Shown piece after piece: positions 1 to 7,950 of a DNA stretch of 64,000 nucleotides. The stretch's first letter is position 1. Each line of letters opens with the position of its first letter. The notes under the pieces are model-generated. The model searched no databases. It saw only the letters and a program-made list of their open reading frames with translations, and was not told where the DNA came from. Source of the stretch: Candidatus Obscuribacterales bacterium (GTDB lineage: Bacteria; Cyanobacteriota; Vampirovibrionia; Obscuribacterales; Obscuribacteraceae). Where the stretch lies: assembly GCA_019752635.1 (NCBI GenBank), contig JAIELX010000027.1, positions 36,246-100,245 of the forward strand. Reading direction: 5' to 3'. A program made the translations under genes and the position numbers.

Positions 1-530
1 ATATCGTTGGTCGCTAGCGAACTAAGCAGGTCTGTAAGCGCTTCTTGCCCTTTGTCGTTGAGTTTCGGATGCTTCGTTTTGAAGTTTTCCGCTTTGTCTT
101 TCAACTTGTTCTCAATCGAAAACATTATCTCTAAGTCTTTCGTCGAGATTTCCCTGTCTGGCAAAAGTTCGTCATCCGACAGGTTGCGAATATTGCTGTA
201 GTTGCGACGCAGTATGTCCGCCATCGATTTGTTGCTGGCGCGCTTGCCTGCTTCTTCGACTTCTGCGACGCTTAAGTAGCCGTTCTTGTCCTTGGCGCTT
301 TCGAGGCGATTCATCCAAAAATCGGATCGAGCTTTCGGATCAGAAGGTTCCTTATCGATGGCAATATCCGGCAGAACGGGTTGCAGTCCTGACCGCAGAA
401 TTTCGGATGCGCGTCTATTTATCTCTTCTTTCGTTGGTCCCTGGCTGGCAATCGGTTGCAATTCCAACAGGTTCGGTGTAGTGACCTTCGGCTGTTCCGA
501 AGGCTTTACTTTAAAGTCGTCCAAAATCAT
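1..530 (-). CDS. Hypothetical protein with EF-hand-like segment (partial, cut by window edge)
   Basis: The reading frame is open from an ATG at 530 to the left edge of the window, so only the first 176 residues are visible. A Shine-Dalgarno AAAGGAG lies just upstream of the ATG. The protein is polar, helical and has no signal peptide or membrane segment. A stretch around residues 80-95 (KDKNGYLSVAEVE) resembles an EF-hand calcium loop with the Gly and final Glu in place, but the first ligand is Ala instead of Asp. I do not recognise the family. It lies 181 bases after dnaX on the same strand and could be cotranscribed with it. The reality of the gene is likely; any calcium binding is only a guess. 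Confidence 0.65.
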   Translation of the reverse strand, partial: MILDDFKVKPSEQPKVTTPNLLELQPIASQGPTKEEINRRASEILRSGLQPVLPDIAIDKEPSDPKARSDFWMNRLESAKDKNGYLSVAEVEEAGKRASNKSMADILRRNYSNIRNLSDDELLPDREISTKDLEIMFSIENKLKDKAENFKTKHPKLNDKGQEALTDLLSSLATND

Positions 531-711
531 AGTCTCCTTTGACCCGGCAAAGTCGACCATCCCATCAAAGCGATACTACACCGACCCTGTTAATCTTGGA
601 CTTGTATGCCTGCTCGCGTGTGGTGAAAACACCACTAAGAAGGCGCAGAAGTCATGCTTGCAGGTCCTTCCGATGGAATTACCGTGCAAAGGGGACCATA
701 GCAGAAGCTGC

Positions 712-2871
712 TTATCCGGGAGGCTGGATGCGGCGTGAGCCTGGACCTTCGAAGAGTTTGTAGGCTTCTTTTACTGCGCCGTTGTCGAACTCTGCTTTGC
801 CGCCACCGTCAAGGTTGTCGATGACACCGCCGCCGCCGACGGTGACAGGGGCTTCGTTTCGCTGCTGCGGCGAATTGTAGCTCGAGGCTCCGGCACTGCC
901 GCCTCCGCCGGCACCACCACCGCCTTGATGATTCGATTCGCCGCCCGATGGACCGGAAGGCGGGGGTGGTCTGCGCGTTGATGCCGTAGCTGCGACCACA
1001 GGTCTGGCGTCGGCACTAACCTTGACGCGGATTTCGAGATCTCTGCCGGTAACGGCTTTACATGCGCCTTTTAGGTGATTTGCTTTTGCCTCGAGTGTCT
1101 TTTGAAGTCCAGGATTTTTGACGCCGAAGGTAATTTCACGATCGTTCAGGTCGATAAGGAAGGCTACTCTGGAATTGAAAAGTCCGTGGGTCGGAATATT
1201 GATTCGATGCAATTCGTCTAGAATGCGCGACCAATCCGCCTCCATATCTCCCGATGCGCCTGCGCCTCCGGCACTAGGCTCATCGGAATATTCCTCGGAA
1301 GGATAACTTGGGGCGTTATTGTTTTGAGTAGCTGCTTCAGGCTCCGCCATGTCCATCTGCTGCTCGGCTGGTTGTTGGTCCTGAGATTCTGGATGTTGGT
1401 TGAATTGTTCATCGCTAGCTGCGGGGCGGCCCGATGGCTGCGGTTGAGCGGCCGCGGAGGGGGCCGGCGCGGGAGCCGGACGTGACTGATCTTGCGTTGA
1501 GCTTCCGCTATCTCCACTTCTCTGTGCCATCGGCTGCGGCGGAGCGCTGTATCCGCCCGACGAAGAACTGCCGACGTGCGACGGTGCCGGCGCGGGGGCG
1601 CCACTGCGCTGTTGCGTCGGCGGACGCGAGCTTGCCTGAGCCTCAATCTGCTGAGGTCTCGCGCCGCCGCCAGCTTGAATTTGCGCTTCAAGTTTGGCAA
1701 CACGGTCGGACAACTCGCGAACCAGCAACATGTCGTGCCTATGACAGATTGATAGCAATCCCATCTCAAGATGCATGGTCGGTTGCGTTGTCCTGCGGCA
1801 TGTAGCTTCCAGCCGATCCAATGCTTCGATAATCTGAGCCAGTTCGGCGCGCTCGTACTTGGGCGCCTGCTCTAACAATTGCGTCAAGTATTGGTCTGAG
1901 CCGAGCACCACCGATCGCAGCATCTCCGTGGTGCATTTAGGAGTCTCGGCAAGATATGATGCCTTAGCCAAATTGAGAAAGTGTCCTGCCAGTTCCCGTG
2001 CGAGCACGGAAGGCTCGCGTCCCTCAGCCAGCAGCGCACCGATGCTCTGCAAAAGTCCATTGCCTTCGCGCGCCAAAACCTTTTCGCTGATTTGCACTTG
2101 CACATCTTCGTGCAATGCGCCCAGCAAGCGCAGGAGATCGTTTACCAATACCGGTTTGCCAGGAGCACCCAAAAGGCTCGCTTGATCCAGCGTGCTGAGC
2201 GCATCGCGCAGACCACCGCCTGATCTCCTGGCGATTACTCTGAGTGCTTCGTCTTCGATTTCAATGTTTTCTTTGTCGGCAATGCCGCGCAAGTGCGCCG
2301 CCAAAACGTCCTGGTCGGCATTGCGAAACATCAGGCGCTGGCAGCGGCTGATGATAGTTGGCAAAACTTTATGCTCTTCAGTCGTTGCAAGAATGAAAAC
2401 AACATCCGGCGGTGGTTGCTCGATTGTTTTCAGAAGCGCATTAAATGCCTCTTTGGTGAGCATATGACATTCGTCAATGATATATATCTTGTATCTACCG
2501 CCCACTGCTTTCAGCGGCGCGCGTTCGATTAGAAGTCTGGCGTCGTCAACGCTGTTGTTCGATGCGGCGTCTATTTCCATCACTGCCGGCGATGTGCCTG
2601 CCTTGATTTCTTTGCAGGGTCCACATTCTTGACACGGCGTCAACGTGGCTTTTTCGGAACGTTCGCAGTTTAGTGACTTTGCAAGTATCCGCGCGCTGGA
2701 CGTTTTGCCGGTGCCCCGCGGGCCTGTGAACAGATAAGCATGGGTGAGCCGCTCGAAAGTGATGGCGTTGCCTAGCGTGCGCGTCACCGCTTCTTGACCG
2801 ACCAGATCTGCCAGACTTTGCGGTCTATACTTCAGATATAGTGGTTCGTGACGGGTAATACGCGATTCCAC
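712..2871 (-). CDS. dnaX: DNA polymerase III subunit gamma/tau
   Basis: This is the clamp-loader ATPase of the replicative polymerase; it loads the beta clamp and couples the polymerase to the helicase. The first 380 residues carry the AAA+ module: YRPQ start, Walker A GPRGTGKT, a Cys cluster of the zinc module (CERSEK to CGPC), Walker B DECHM and the LATTE sensor region. A long Gln/Pro/Ser/Gly-rich linker follows, then a tau-type C-terminal domain and a Gly-rich tail, 719 residues in all. I chose GTG at 2871 because AAGGAGG stands 4-5 bases ahead; an ATG at 2919 would add 16 residues unlike the family. I see no A-rich slippery run for a short gamma form, so only the full-length product is expected. 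Confidence 0.95.
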   Translation of the reverse strand: MESRITRHEPLYLKYRPQSLADLVGQEAVTRTLGNAITFERLTHAYLFTGPRGTGKTSSARILAKSLNCERSEKATLTPCQECGPCKEIKAGTSPAVMEIDAASNNSVDDARLLIERAPLKAVGGRYKIYIIDECHMLTKEAFNALLKTIEQPPPDVVFILATTEEHKVLPTIISRCQRLMFRNADQDVLAAHLRGIADKENIEIEDEALRVIARRSGGGLRDALSTLDQASLLGAPGKPVLVNDLLRLLGALHEDVQVQISEKVLAREGNGLLQSIGALLAEGREPSVLARELAGHFLNLAKASYLAETPKCTTEMLRSVVLGSDQYLTQLLEQAPKYERAELAQIIEALDRLEATCRRTTQPTMHLEMGLLSICHRHDMLLVRELSDRVAKLEAQIQAGGGARPQQIEAQASSRPPTQQRSGAPAPAPSHVGSSSSGGYSAPPQPMAQRSGDSGSSTQDQSRPAPAPAPSAAAQPQPSGRPAASDEQFNQHPESQDQQPAEQQMDMAEPEAATQNNNAPSYPSEEYSDEPSAGGAGASGDMEADWSRILDELHRINIPTHGLFNSRVAFLIDLNDREITFGVKNPGLQKTLEAKANHLKGACKAVTGRDLEIRVKVSADARPVVAATASTRRPPPPSGPSGGESNHQGGGGAGGGGSAGASSYNSPQQRNEAPVTVGGGGVIDNLDGGGKAEFDNGAVKEAYKLFEGPGSRRIQPPG

Positions 2872-3235
2872 GGCTCCTCCTTGCGCTTGCACGCACTTCA
2901 GCGTTCTTGCCACTGTCATTTAATCGGATTGCCCGCCCGAGCGGCAAGGATTCCGACCAATGTTCCGGACCTGAGACACCAGGAGAGATCGTAACCTGAA
3001 AGCCATCCAAATTGGATGAAACCCTGATTAAGACTGGCTCGGAAATATGATGTCAACACGTCAAGATTAATGCCGGTTTTGCTTCCGTACGTATGAAGTC
3101 GGACCGGTGCAGTCGAGCGGTGATGTACCCCGCAGCTTGGAGGAGAGGGCTTGCCCGGGAGCCGGAGGCATCCAATGAATTCGGAACCACATTCGCTTTC
3201 GCCGGGTCAATGCTAATGGATGGCGACTAGAGGCG
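2872..3235. other. Intergenic region between divergent dnaX and the Rieske flavoprotein gene
   Basis: This 364-base stretch must hold the promoters of two divergent genes. I see no convincing ORF. The segment 3070-3110 can fold into a stem (CCGGT with ACCGG, plus CTTC with GAAG), and 3130-3175 is GC-rich with several short complementary blocks, but it matches no riboswitch or small RNA that I know. A GGTCCGGAA string occurs on the minus strand near 2970. Confidence 0.4.
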
Positions 3236-4885
3236 ATGGCTATGAATCCAGAAGCGGGCACAAGCATTTCTCTATGGATGACCACATGCAATCTTCCCGA
3301 TTTTCACCCACTGGCGGAAGACCTGGAATGTGACGTGTGCGTGATAGGTGCTGGAATCACCGGCCTCTCGGCGGCGTATTATCTGGCTAAGTCGGGTAAG
3401 CGCGTTGTGGTGCTGGAAGATGGACCGGTGTGCGGCGGTGAAACTCAAAGGACTACGGCTCATTTGACAGACGTAGTGGACGACCGATTTGCGAACCTTG
3501 CGAAGGCGCATGGTGTTGACGCAGCGCGCCTCGTTTACGAAAGTCACAGAGATGCGATTGCGGCCATAGAACGAAACATTGCCGACAATGAAATTTTTTG
3601 CGACTTCAAGCGAGTGAACGGTTATCTGTTCAATGCTGAAAATGATTCGTTTGAACTGAAGAGTGAGATGGATGCGTTGCAGAATATTGGATACGCGGGA
3701 GTGCAGTGGCTCGATGAAATGCCCTTGCAAGGAATTCCGATTCAAACTTGTCTGGAGTTTGCCAATCAAGCGCAATTTAATCCGTTGAAGTATCTCACCG
3801 GTTTGATGCGCGTGATTCTCAACCACAACGGCAAGATTCTTACTCGCACGCGCGTAAAATCAATTGAAGACGGTACGATTGCGAACGTGGAAACAGAGTC
3901 GGGGCACACAGTAAAGGCATCGTATGTCGTGATTGCGACGAACAGCCCGATTGGTGACAGAGTGCGTGTGCACACAAAACAACATGCATATAGAACTTAC
4001 GCGCTTGGCGCCGAAGTGTTCAAAGGTTCCATTCCCGAAGGGCTTTATTGGGATACGGAAGACCCTTATCACTACGTGCGGCTGCAAAAATTGGACAACA
4101 ATGACGAGTATGAAGTACTCATTGTTGGTGGTGAAGATCATCGCACTGGCATGGAACCGGATTATGATCCTTACCAGAATCTTGAAGCGTGGGCGAAGAA
4201 ATGGTTTATCGGTGTGCAGGACATCATGTTCAAATGGTCCGGGCAAGTCTATGAACCCGTAGATGGATTGTCATTCATCGGGCGCGATCCTGCCTATGGT
4301 GAAAACGTGTTCTTAGCTACGGGCGACTCCGGCATGGGCATGACACATGGCACTATGGCCGGTAGCATTTTGCACGACCTGATTGTCGGCCGATTCAACA
4401 AGTACGCCGAACTGTACGACCCTGCTCGTAAGTCCGTGCAAGAAGCCGGCGAATTCATCAAGCAAAACGTTAGCGGCTTGGCGGGCTACTTCGATTACGC
4501 CACTCCGGGTGACGTCAAATCAACGGATGATATTGCGCCGGGCGATGGCGCAATCATTCGAAAGGGGCTGGAGAAGCAAGCCGTATACAAGGATGCCGAA
4601 GGATACTGCCACAAGATGTCGGCGGTTTGCCCTCATTTAAAGGGATTGGTGCGTTGGAACAGTCAGGAGAAGACATGGGATTGTCCGCTGCACGGCTCCC
4701 GTTTTGATGCAATGGGATGCGTAGTCAATGGTCCCGCAAACTCGAATCTCGAAGCATTGGCAAATGATGAGGCACTGTGTTCGCCGGAATTCGACGCCAG
4801 TCCGGACGCCGAACCGATCGCGAAGATGGTTCAGTCTCCAGATGTGAAGAAGCAGGGGTTTCCGAGCAGCCAAGACGTGTTCTAG
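3236..4885 (+). CDS. FAD-dependent oxidoreductase with C-terminal Rieske domain
   Basis: A 549-residue soluble protein with a DadA/glycine-oxidase type flavin domain: the dinucleotide motif VIGAGITGLSAAYYL is at about residue 37-51, and the second FAD motif near residue 370 reads FLATGDSGMGMTHG. The C-terminal 110 residues form a Rieske [2Fe-2S] domain, with ligands in VCPHLKG and CPLHGSRFD, 17 residues apart. This fusion is known in Bacillus YhfW-like proteins, whose substrate is uncertain; electrons would pass from an amine or amino-acid substrate through FAD to the cluster. Start is ATG at 3236 after AGAGG. The gene stands alone, divergent from dnaX and convergent with the next gene only 5 bases away. 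Confidence 0.88.
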   Translation: MAMNPEAGTSISLWMTTCNLPDFHPLAEDLECDVCVIGAGITGLSAAYYLAKSGKRVVVLEDGPVCGGETQRTTAHLTDVVDDRFANLAKAHGVDAARLVYESHRDAIAAIERNIADNEIFCDFKRVNGYLFNAENDSFELKSEMDALQNIGYAGVQWLDEMPLQGIPIQTCLEFANQAQFNPLKYLTGLMRVILNHNGKILTRTRVKSIEDGTIANVETESGHTVKASYVVIATNSPIGDRVRVHTKQHAYRTYALGAEVFKGSIPEGLYWDTEDPYHYVRLQKLDNNDEYEVLIVGGEDHRTGMEPDYDPYQNLEAWAKKWFIGVQDIMFKWSGQVYEPVDGLSFIGRDPAYGENVFLATGDSGMGMTHGTMAGSILHDLIVGRFNKYAELYDPARKSVQEAGEFIKQNVSGLAGYFDYATPGDVKSTDDIAPGDGAIIRKGLEKQAVYKDAEGYCHKMSAVCPHLKGLVRWNSQEKTWDCPLHGSRFDAMGCVVNGPANSNLEALANDEALCSPEFDASPDAEPIAKMVQSPDVKKQGFPSSQDVF

Positions 4886-4890
4886 TTCAA

Positions 4891-5262
4891 CTACACGTTG
4901 AGATAGAAAATCTCATCATCGACATTGAGTGCACACGGTTCTTTCGTGTCCGGGTCGAGCCAGACCCTGGTCGGGTTGAAAACGCGCACGGACAATATTT
5001 TATTGCGTGCTGATGCAAGCTCTCGCTTTTGGCTATCGGTCAGTCGAATCGAGTAGCATTTCGGGTACTTCTTGGAATTGGTTTTGACGTCTTCTGCTCG
5101 GCTAAAGTCGACGCAGAGTCTTCCTCCTACCTCGCAGGGCCATACTGCCAGTTCAACCGGCTCGACCGATTCGACTAAACGTTTGATCTTTTCATTCTTC
5201 GTATTACGATCCGCCCGGAAAAAGAGCGCCGTAGACACAGCATAGATAGCTAGTGGTGGCAT
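4891..5262 (-). CDS. Hypothetical protein, 123 aa
   Basis: A small mixed alpha/beta protein that I do not recognise. The first 14 residues are hydrophobic (MPPLAIYAVSTALF) and could be a weak signal or an internal strand. The rest alternates charged and hydrophobic residues, and the C-terminus ends DDEIFYLNV. The ATG follows AGGATGGAAG. It is convergent with the Rieske flavoprotein gene, with stop codons 5 bases apart and no visible terminator between them. Codon use is like that of its neighbours. Confidence 0.6.
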   Translation of the reverse strand: MPPLAIYAVSTALFFRADRNTKNEKIKRLVESVEPVELAVWPCEVGGRLCVDFSRAEDVKTNSKKYPKCYSIRLTDSQKRELASARNKILSVRVFNPTRVWLDPDTKEPCALNVDDEIFYLNV

Positions 5263-5415
5263 ACAACTTCCATCCTAACTTTTGGTGTAATAGCTGGATT
5301 CCATAGGGCAACCGGCGTGAACTGCATTCAAATCAGTTCCGTCTTTTGCCCTCTGTAGTAATGATAGATCCGCTACGTGAAGTATTTGTGGAGGTCGGTT
5401 CAATCAACTACTAGA

Positions 5416-5589
5416 CTAATCCACTGCCGGGTCAATCACCTGGTAAGCGAGCTCTTCTCCCCGCTTATAAAAGAGTTCGGCTATACCGGTGGCACCGGCC
5501 AGCTCCAGTTGTCGCCCCATCCTGATGTATTGAGCCCAATCTGCCTCTCTTGCCGGCGTGGCCTCGGGTTCATTTTTAGTCTCCACCAT
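5416..5589 (-). CDS. Small hypothetical protein, 57 aa
   Basis: A short acidic helical protein with no membrane segment; the centre (QYIRMGRQLELAGATGIAELFYKRGEELAYQ) looks like one helix-turn-helix hairpin of TPR type. I chose the ATG at 5589 because GAAGGA precedes it at normal spacing; the frame is open upstream to 5640, but without a better start. It follows the 123-residue gene upstream on the same strand, 150 bases away. Function unknown. Confidence 0.5.
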   Translation of the reverse strand: MVETKNEPEATPAREADWAQYIRMGRQLELAGATGIAELFYKRGEELAYQVIDPAVD

Positions 5590-5828
5590 GGCTTCCTTCT
5601 CCAAAGTCATTCTGATACCCGGGTTGCCGTCAAGATACAATTAGTTCAGCTTATTATCCGAAGGTGAACATTGGGTGAATCATCTTATTGGATGACACGA
5701 AGCGGCTGCAAAGGGCGGCTCGAGCGGGTTTACCGACACCGCTCGTCTGAATTTGAAAGCAAGACTTGGAGTGTCGAACTGCTAAGCTGCTGTTAGATTC
5801 GTAGCGACGGATCAGCAGGACTGTAACA

Positions 5829-6362
5829 ATGAACCAAGTTAACACCGGAGCGCAAGTGGACGTAGTGTCGGAGTCTGACTATCGATGGAATGCAATTGTC
5901 CGGAAAGATCCGGCTTTCGACGACAAATTCTTCTATGGCGTGAAGACCACTGGCGTTTTTTGTCGACCTTCGTGCGCGGCGCGGTTGCCGAAGTTTGAGC
6001 ACGTATCATTTTATGTGACCTGCGAGGCTGCGCTTCGATCAGGCTTTAGACCCTGCAAACGCTGCCGCCCGGACGAAACAGCCTTAAGGGAACGCCAGTT
6101 GCTTAAAGTACAGCAGATTTGTGAATTGCTGGATCAGGCGGAGACCATTCCGTCACTGTTGGAGTTGGCTGTTCATGCGGGATGTAGCCCCCATCACCTC
6201 CACCGTATATTTAAATGCTTCACCGGACTTACTCCTCGTGCATACGCTGAGTCCGGGAGGAACAGTTGGTTCTTTCCGAGAATGTCACGTCGGCGATCTA
6301 TCAAGCCGGTTACTCGTCTAGCGGACGATTTTACGATAGAAGCGACAAGGTTCTTGGCATGA
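5829..6362 (+). CDS. ada: Ada regulator, N-terminal part (metal-binding plus start of AraC domain; frame broken)
   Basis: Ada repairs methyl phosphotriesters and O6-methylguanine and activates the adaptive response. This part carries the zinc-binding methyl acceptor with all four Cys (GVFCRPSC and PCKRC), then the start of the AraC helix-turn-helix (FKCFTGLTPRAYAE). After about codon 140 the reading frame leaves the family sequence: the rest of the HTH (VLSENVTSAIYQAGY) continues in another frame from 6251. About five to six residues normally found between the two parts are also missing, so a short deletion that shifts the frame near 6245-6252 is the simplest explanation. The C-terminal 35 residues of this frame are therefore spurious. 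ATG 5829 has AGCAGGA ahead. Confidence 0.8.
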   Translation: MNQVNTGAQVDVVSESDYRWNAIVRKDPAFDDKFFYGVKTTGVFCRPSCAARLPKFEHVSFYVTCEAALRSGFRPCKRCRPDETALRERQLLKVQQICELLDQAETIPSLLELAVHAGCSPHHLHRIFKCFTGLTPRAYAESGRNSWFFPRMSRRRSIKPVTRLADDFTIEATRFLA

Positions 6363-6904
6363 CTCCGACGCAATATCGTTCTGGTGGTATGAATGTTGCG
6401 ATAGCTTTTGCCGTTGCTGAATGTACTTTTGGACATGTACTCGTAGCCATGACGGAGCGAGGTGTTTGCGCCATTCTCATTGGTGATGATGCTGATGCTC
6501 TATTGCAGGACCTGAAAAAACGATTTCCGAAGGCGACGTTTAATTGCGGCGATCAGTCGTTTTTGCAATGTGTTCTTCGAGTGATCGAATTCGTTGAGGC
6601 TCCTGCTTCACAGCTGGGGCTGCCTCTAGATATTCGGGGCACGGCATTTCAACAACGTGTCTGGCTTGCGTTGACTAAGATTCCCGCCGGCATGACCGCG
6701 AGTTATGCTGAAATTGCAAGAGGTTTGGGAATGCCGGATGGTGCGCGAGCGGTAGCAAATGCTTGCGCGGCAAACTCGTTGGCGGTTGCGATTCCGTGTC
6801 ACCGTGTAGTTCGCACCGGTGGAGACCTGGCCGGGTATCGGTGGGGAATTGAGCGAAAAAGGGAACTGCTGCGTAGAGAAGCCGATCATCAATCTGGAGA
6901 GTAG
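6266..6904 (+). CDS. ada: Ada C-terminal part: end of AraC HTH plus O6-methylguanine-DNA methyltransferase domain
   Basis: This frame continues the interrupted ada gene. Its first 40 residues are the second half of the AraC DNA-binding domain (SAIYQAGYSSSGRFY, then LGMTPTQYR). From residue 42 on comes a complete methylated-DNA-protein cysteine methyltransferase with the acceptor motif IPCHRVV, the helix-turn-helix ASYAEIARGLG and a C-terminal KRELL. No stop interrupts it. The TTG at 6266 is only a nominal start; an ATG at 6389 would give a stand-alone MGMT domain of 171 residues. The repair activity may therefore survive while transcriptional control by Ada is lost. The alkB gene follows 5 bases after its stop. 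Sequencing error is an alternative cause of the split. Confidence 0.8.
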   Translation: MVLSENVTSAIYQAGYSSSGRFYDRSDKVLGMTPTQYRSGGMNVAIAFAVAECTFGHVLVAMTERGVCAILIGDDADALLQDLKKRFPKATFNCGDQSFLQCVLRVIEFVEAPASQLGLPLDIRGTAFQQRVWLALTKIPAGMTASYAEIARGLGMPDGARAVANACAANSLAVAIPCHRVVRTGGDLAGYRWGIERKRELLRREADHQSGE

Positions 6905-6909
6905 ATCGA

Positions 6910-7551
6910 GTGTCGTTGAACTTGTTTGGCGATCAACCAAGAAGAGAGGCGCTGATACCGGGGGCAGTGCTTCTTCGAGGCATGGCTTTGACACGCGAAA
7001 GTGAGTTGGTCTCTGCGATTGAGCAAATCGTGGCGTTTGCTCCATTCCGGCACATGGTTACACCCGGTGGGTTTGAAATGTCGGTGGCTATGACAAACTG
7101 CGGCGACCTGGGTTGGATTACCGACAAAACTGGTTATCGATATGATTCGATTGATCCTTGCAGTAGTAACAACTGGCCGCCAATGCCGTCCGTGTTTTTG
7201 GATCTGGCGAGGGTAAGCGCTATGCAAGCAGGCTTTGATGAATTTGTGCCCGATGCTTGCCTGATCAATCGCTACGCTCCGGGCTCGCGCCTTACTCTTC
7301 ACCAGGATAAGAACGAGCGCGACTTCAGTCAGCCAATTGTGTCTGTATCACTAGGTATTCCAGCGGAGTTTCTGATCGGTGGCATGCAGCGTTCCGACAG
7401 ACCGTTGCGAGTTCGGTTGCTGCACGGCGATGTCGTGGTCTGGGGCGGTCCCGCTCGCCTGGTCTATCACGGCATCATGCCGCTAGCCGCCGGCTTCCAC
7501 TCGCTCTTCGGTGAATACCGAATCAATCTAACTCTGCGAAAAGCCGCGTAG
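6910..7551 (+). CDS. alkB: DNA oxidative demethylase AlkB
   Basis: A 2-oxoglutarate/Fe(II) dioxygenase of 213 residues that reverses 1-methyladenine and 3-methylcytosine damage. The iron ligands are visible: His and Asp in LTLHQDKNE (about residue 132-140) and the distal His in RLVYHGI. The 2-oxoglutarate-binding Arg pair is in YRINLTLRK at the end. Length matches E. coli AlkB. The GTG start at 6910 follows GGAGAG. It lies 5 bases after the broken ada frame, so the two form an alkylation-repair operon, as in many proteobacteria. Convergent with the next gene, 6 bases away. Confidence 0.93.
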   Translation: MSLNLFGDQPRREALIPGAVLLRGMALTRESELVSAIEQIVAFAPFRHMVTPGGFEMSVAMTNCGDLGWITDKTGYRYDSIDPCSSNNWPPMPSVFLDLARVSAMQAGFDEFVPDACLINRYAPGSRLTLHQDKNERDFSQPIVSVSLGIPAEFLIGGMQRSDRPLRVRLLHGDVVVWGGPARLVYHGIMPLAAGFHSLFGEYRINLTLRKAA

Positions 7552-7557
7552 TAACTC

Positions 7558-7941
7558 TTACCATTCGCCCGGACCGTATATTTTGTAGGATTTGACTTTA
7601 TCACCTTCGAGTTTCAACACTAACTCTTCGTAGGTGTTTACATGGTATCTCATATCCCACGTGTTGCCCGGACCTGCTTCGTCCGGACCGAGCTCCTGAA
7701 CGATTTCTTGCCTTGACTTGCCTATTAGCCTGTGATCCCGGAGATCGTTTAACATCCTTTGTCTGATTCCCTCTTCAATCATTTTCTTATCGGCTTTCTT
7801 CCAGGTCTCGGAATTAAATTTGAGCGGTTGCCAAAATTCGCGAGTTGAGTCGAGAACTGATCCGCAAAAGCCACCAGCAATGACGATTGCCAGGATAACT
7901 AACATAGCTACAAAGAACCGCTCTATATCCGAAAGTTTCAT
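7558..7941 (-). CDS. Membrane-anchored hypothetical protein with BamE/SmpA-like motif
   Basis: A 127-residue protein with one N-terminal membrane segment (about residues 9-29, AMLVILAIVIAGGFCG) and a small exported domain. The piece LIGKSRQEIVQELGPDE followed by a strand pair ending LKLEGDKVKSYKIYG resembles the BamE/SmpA fold (GxSxxxVxxxLGxP, then a beta-rich end). It is not a typical lipoprotein, as the Cys at position 26 lacks a lipobox. It is 9 bases downstream of the 621-residue secreted protein gene, so it is the last gene of the CHASE2 sensor operon. Function unknown. Confidence 0.65.
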   Translation of the reverse strand: MKLSDIERFFVAMLVILAIVIAGGFCGSVLDSTREFWQPLKFNSETWKKADKKMIEEGIRQRMLNDLRDHRLIGKSRQEIVQELGPDEAGPGNTWDMRYHVNTYEELVLKLEGDKVKSYKIYGPGEW

Positions 7942-7950
7942 TGGCGTAGT

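Noticed and set aside
712..2871. Programmed frameshift in dnaX for a short gamma subunit
   Set aside because: No A-rich slippery run is visible in the region after the AAA+ domain.
2950..2990. GGTCCGGAA on the minus strand upstream of dnaX, reminiscent of the SRP RNA core that lies beside dnaX in some bacteria
   Set aside because: The required AGCAGC partner strand does not follow and no helix-8 hairpin can be drawn.
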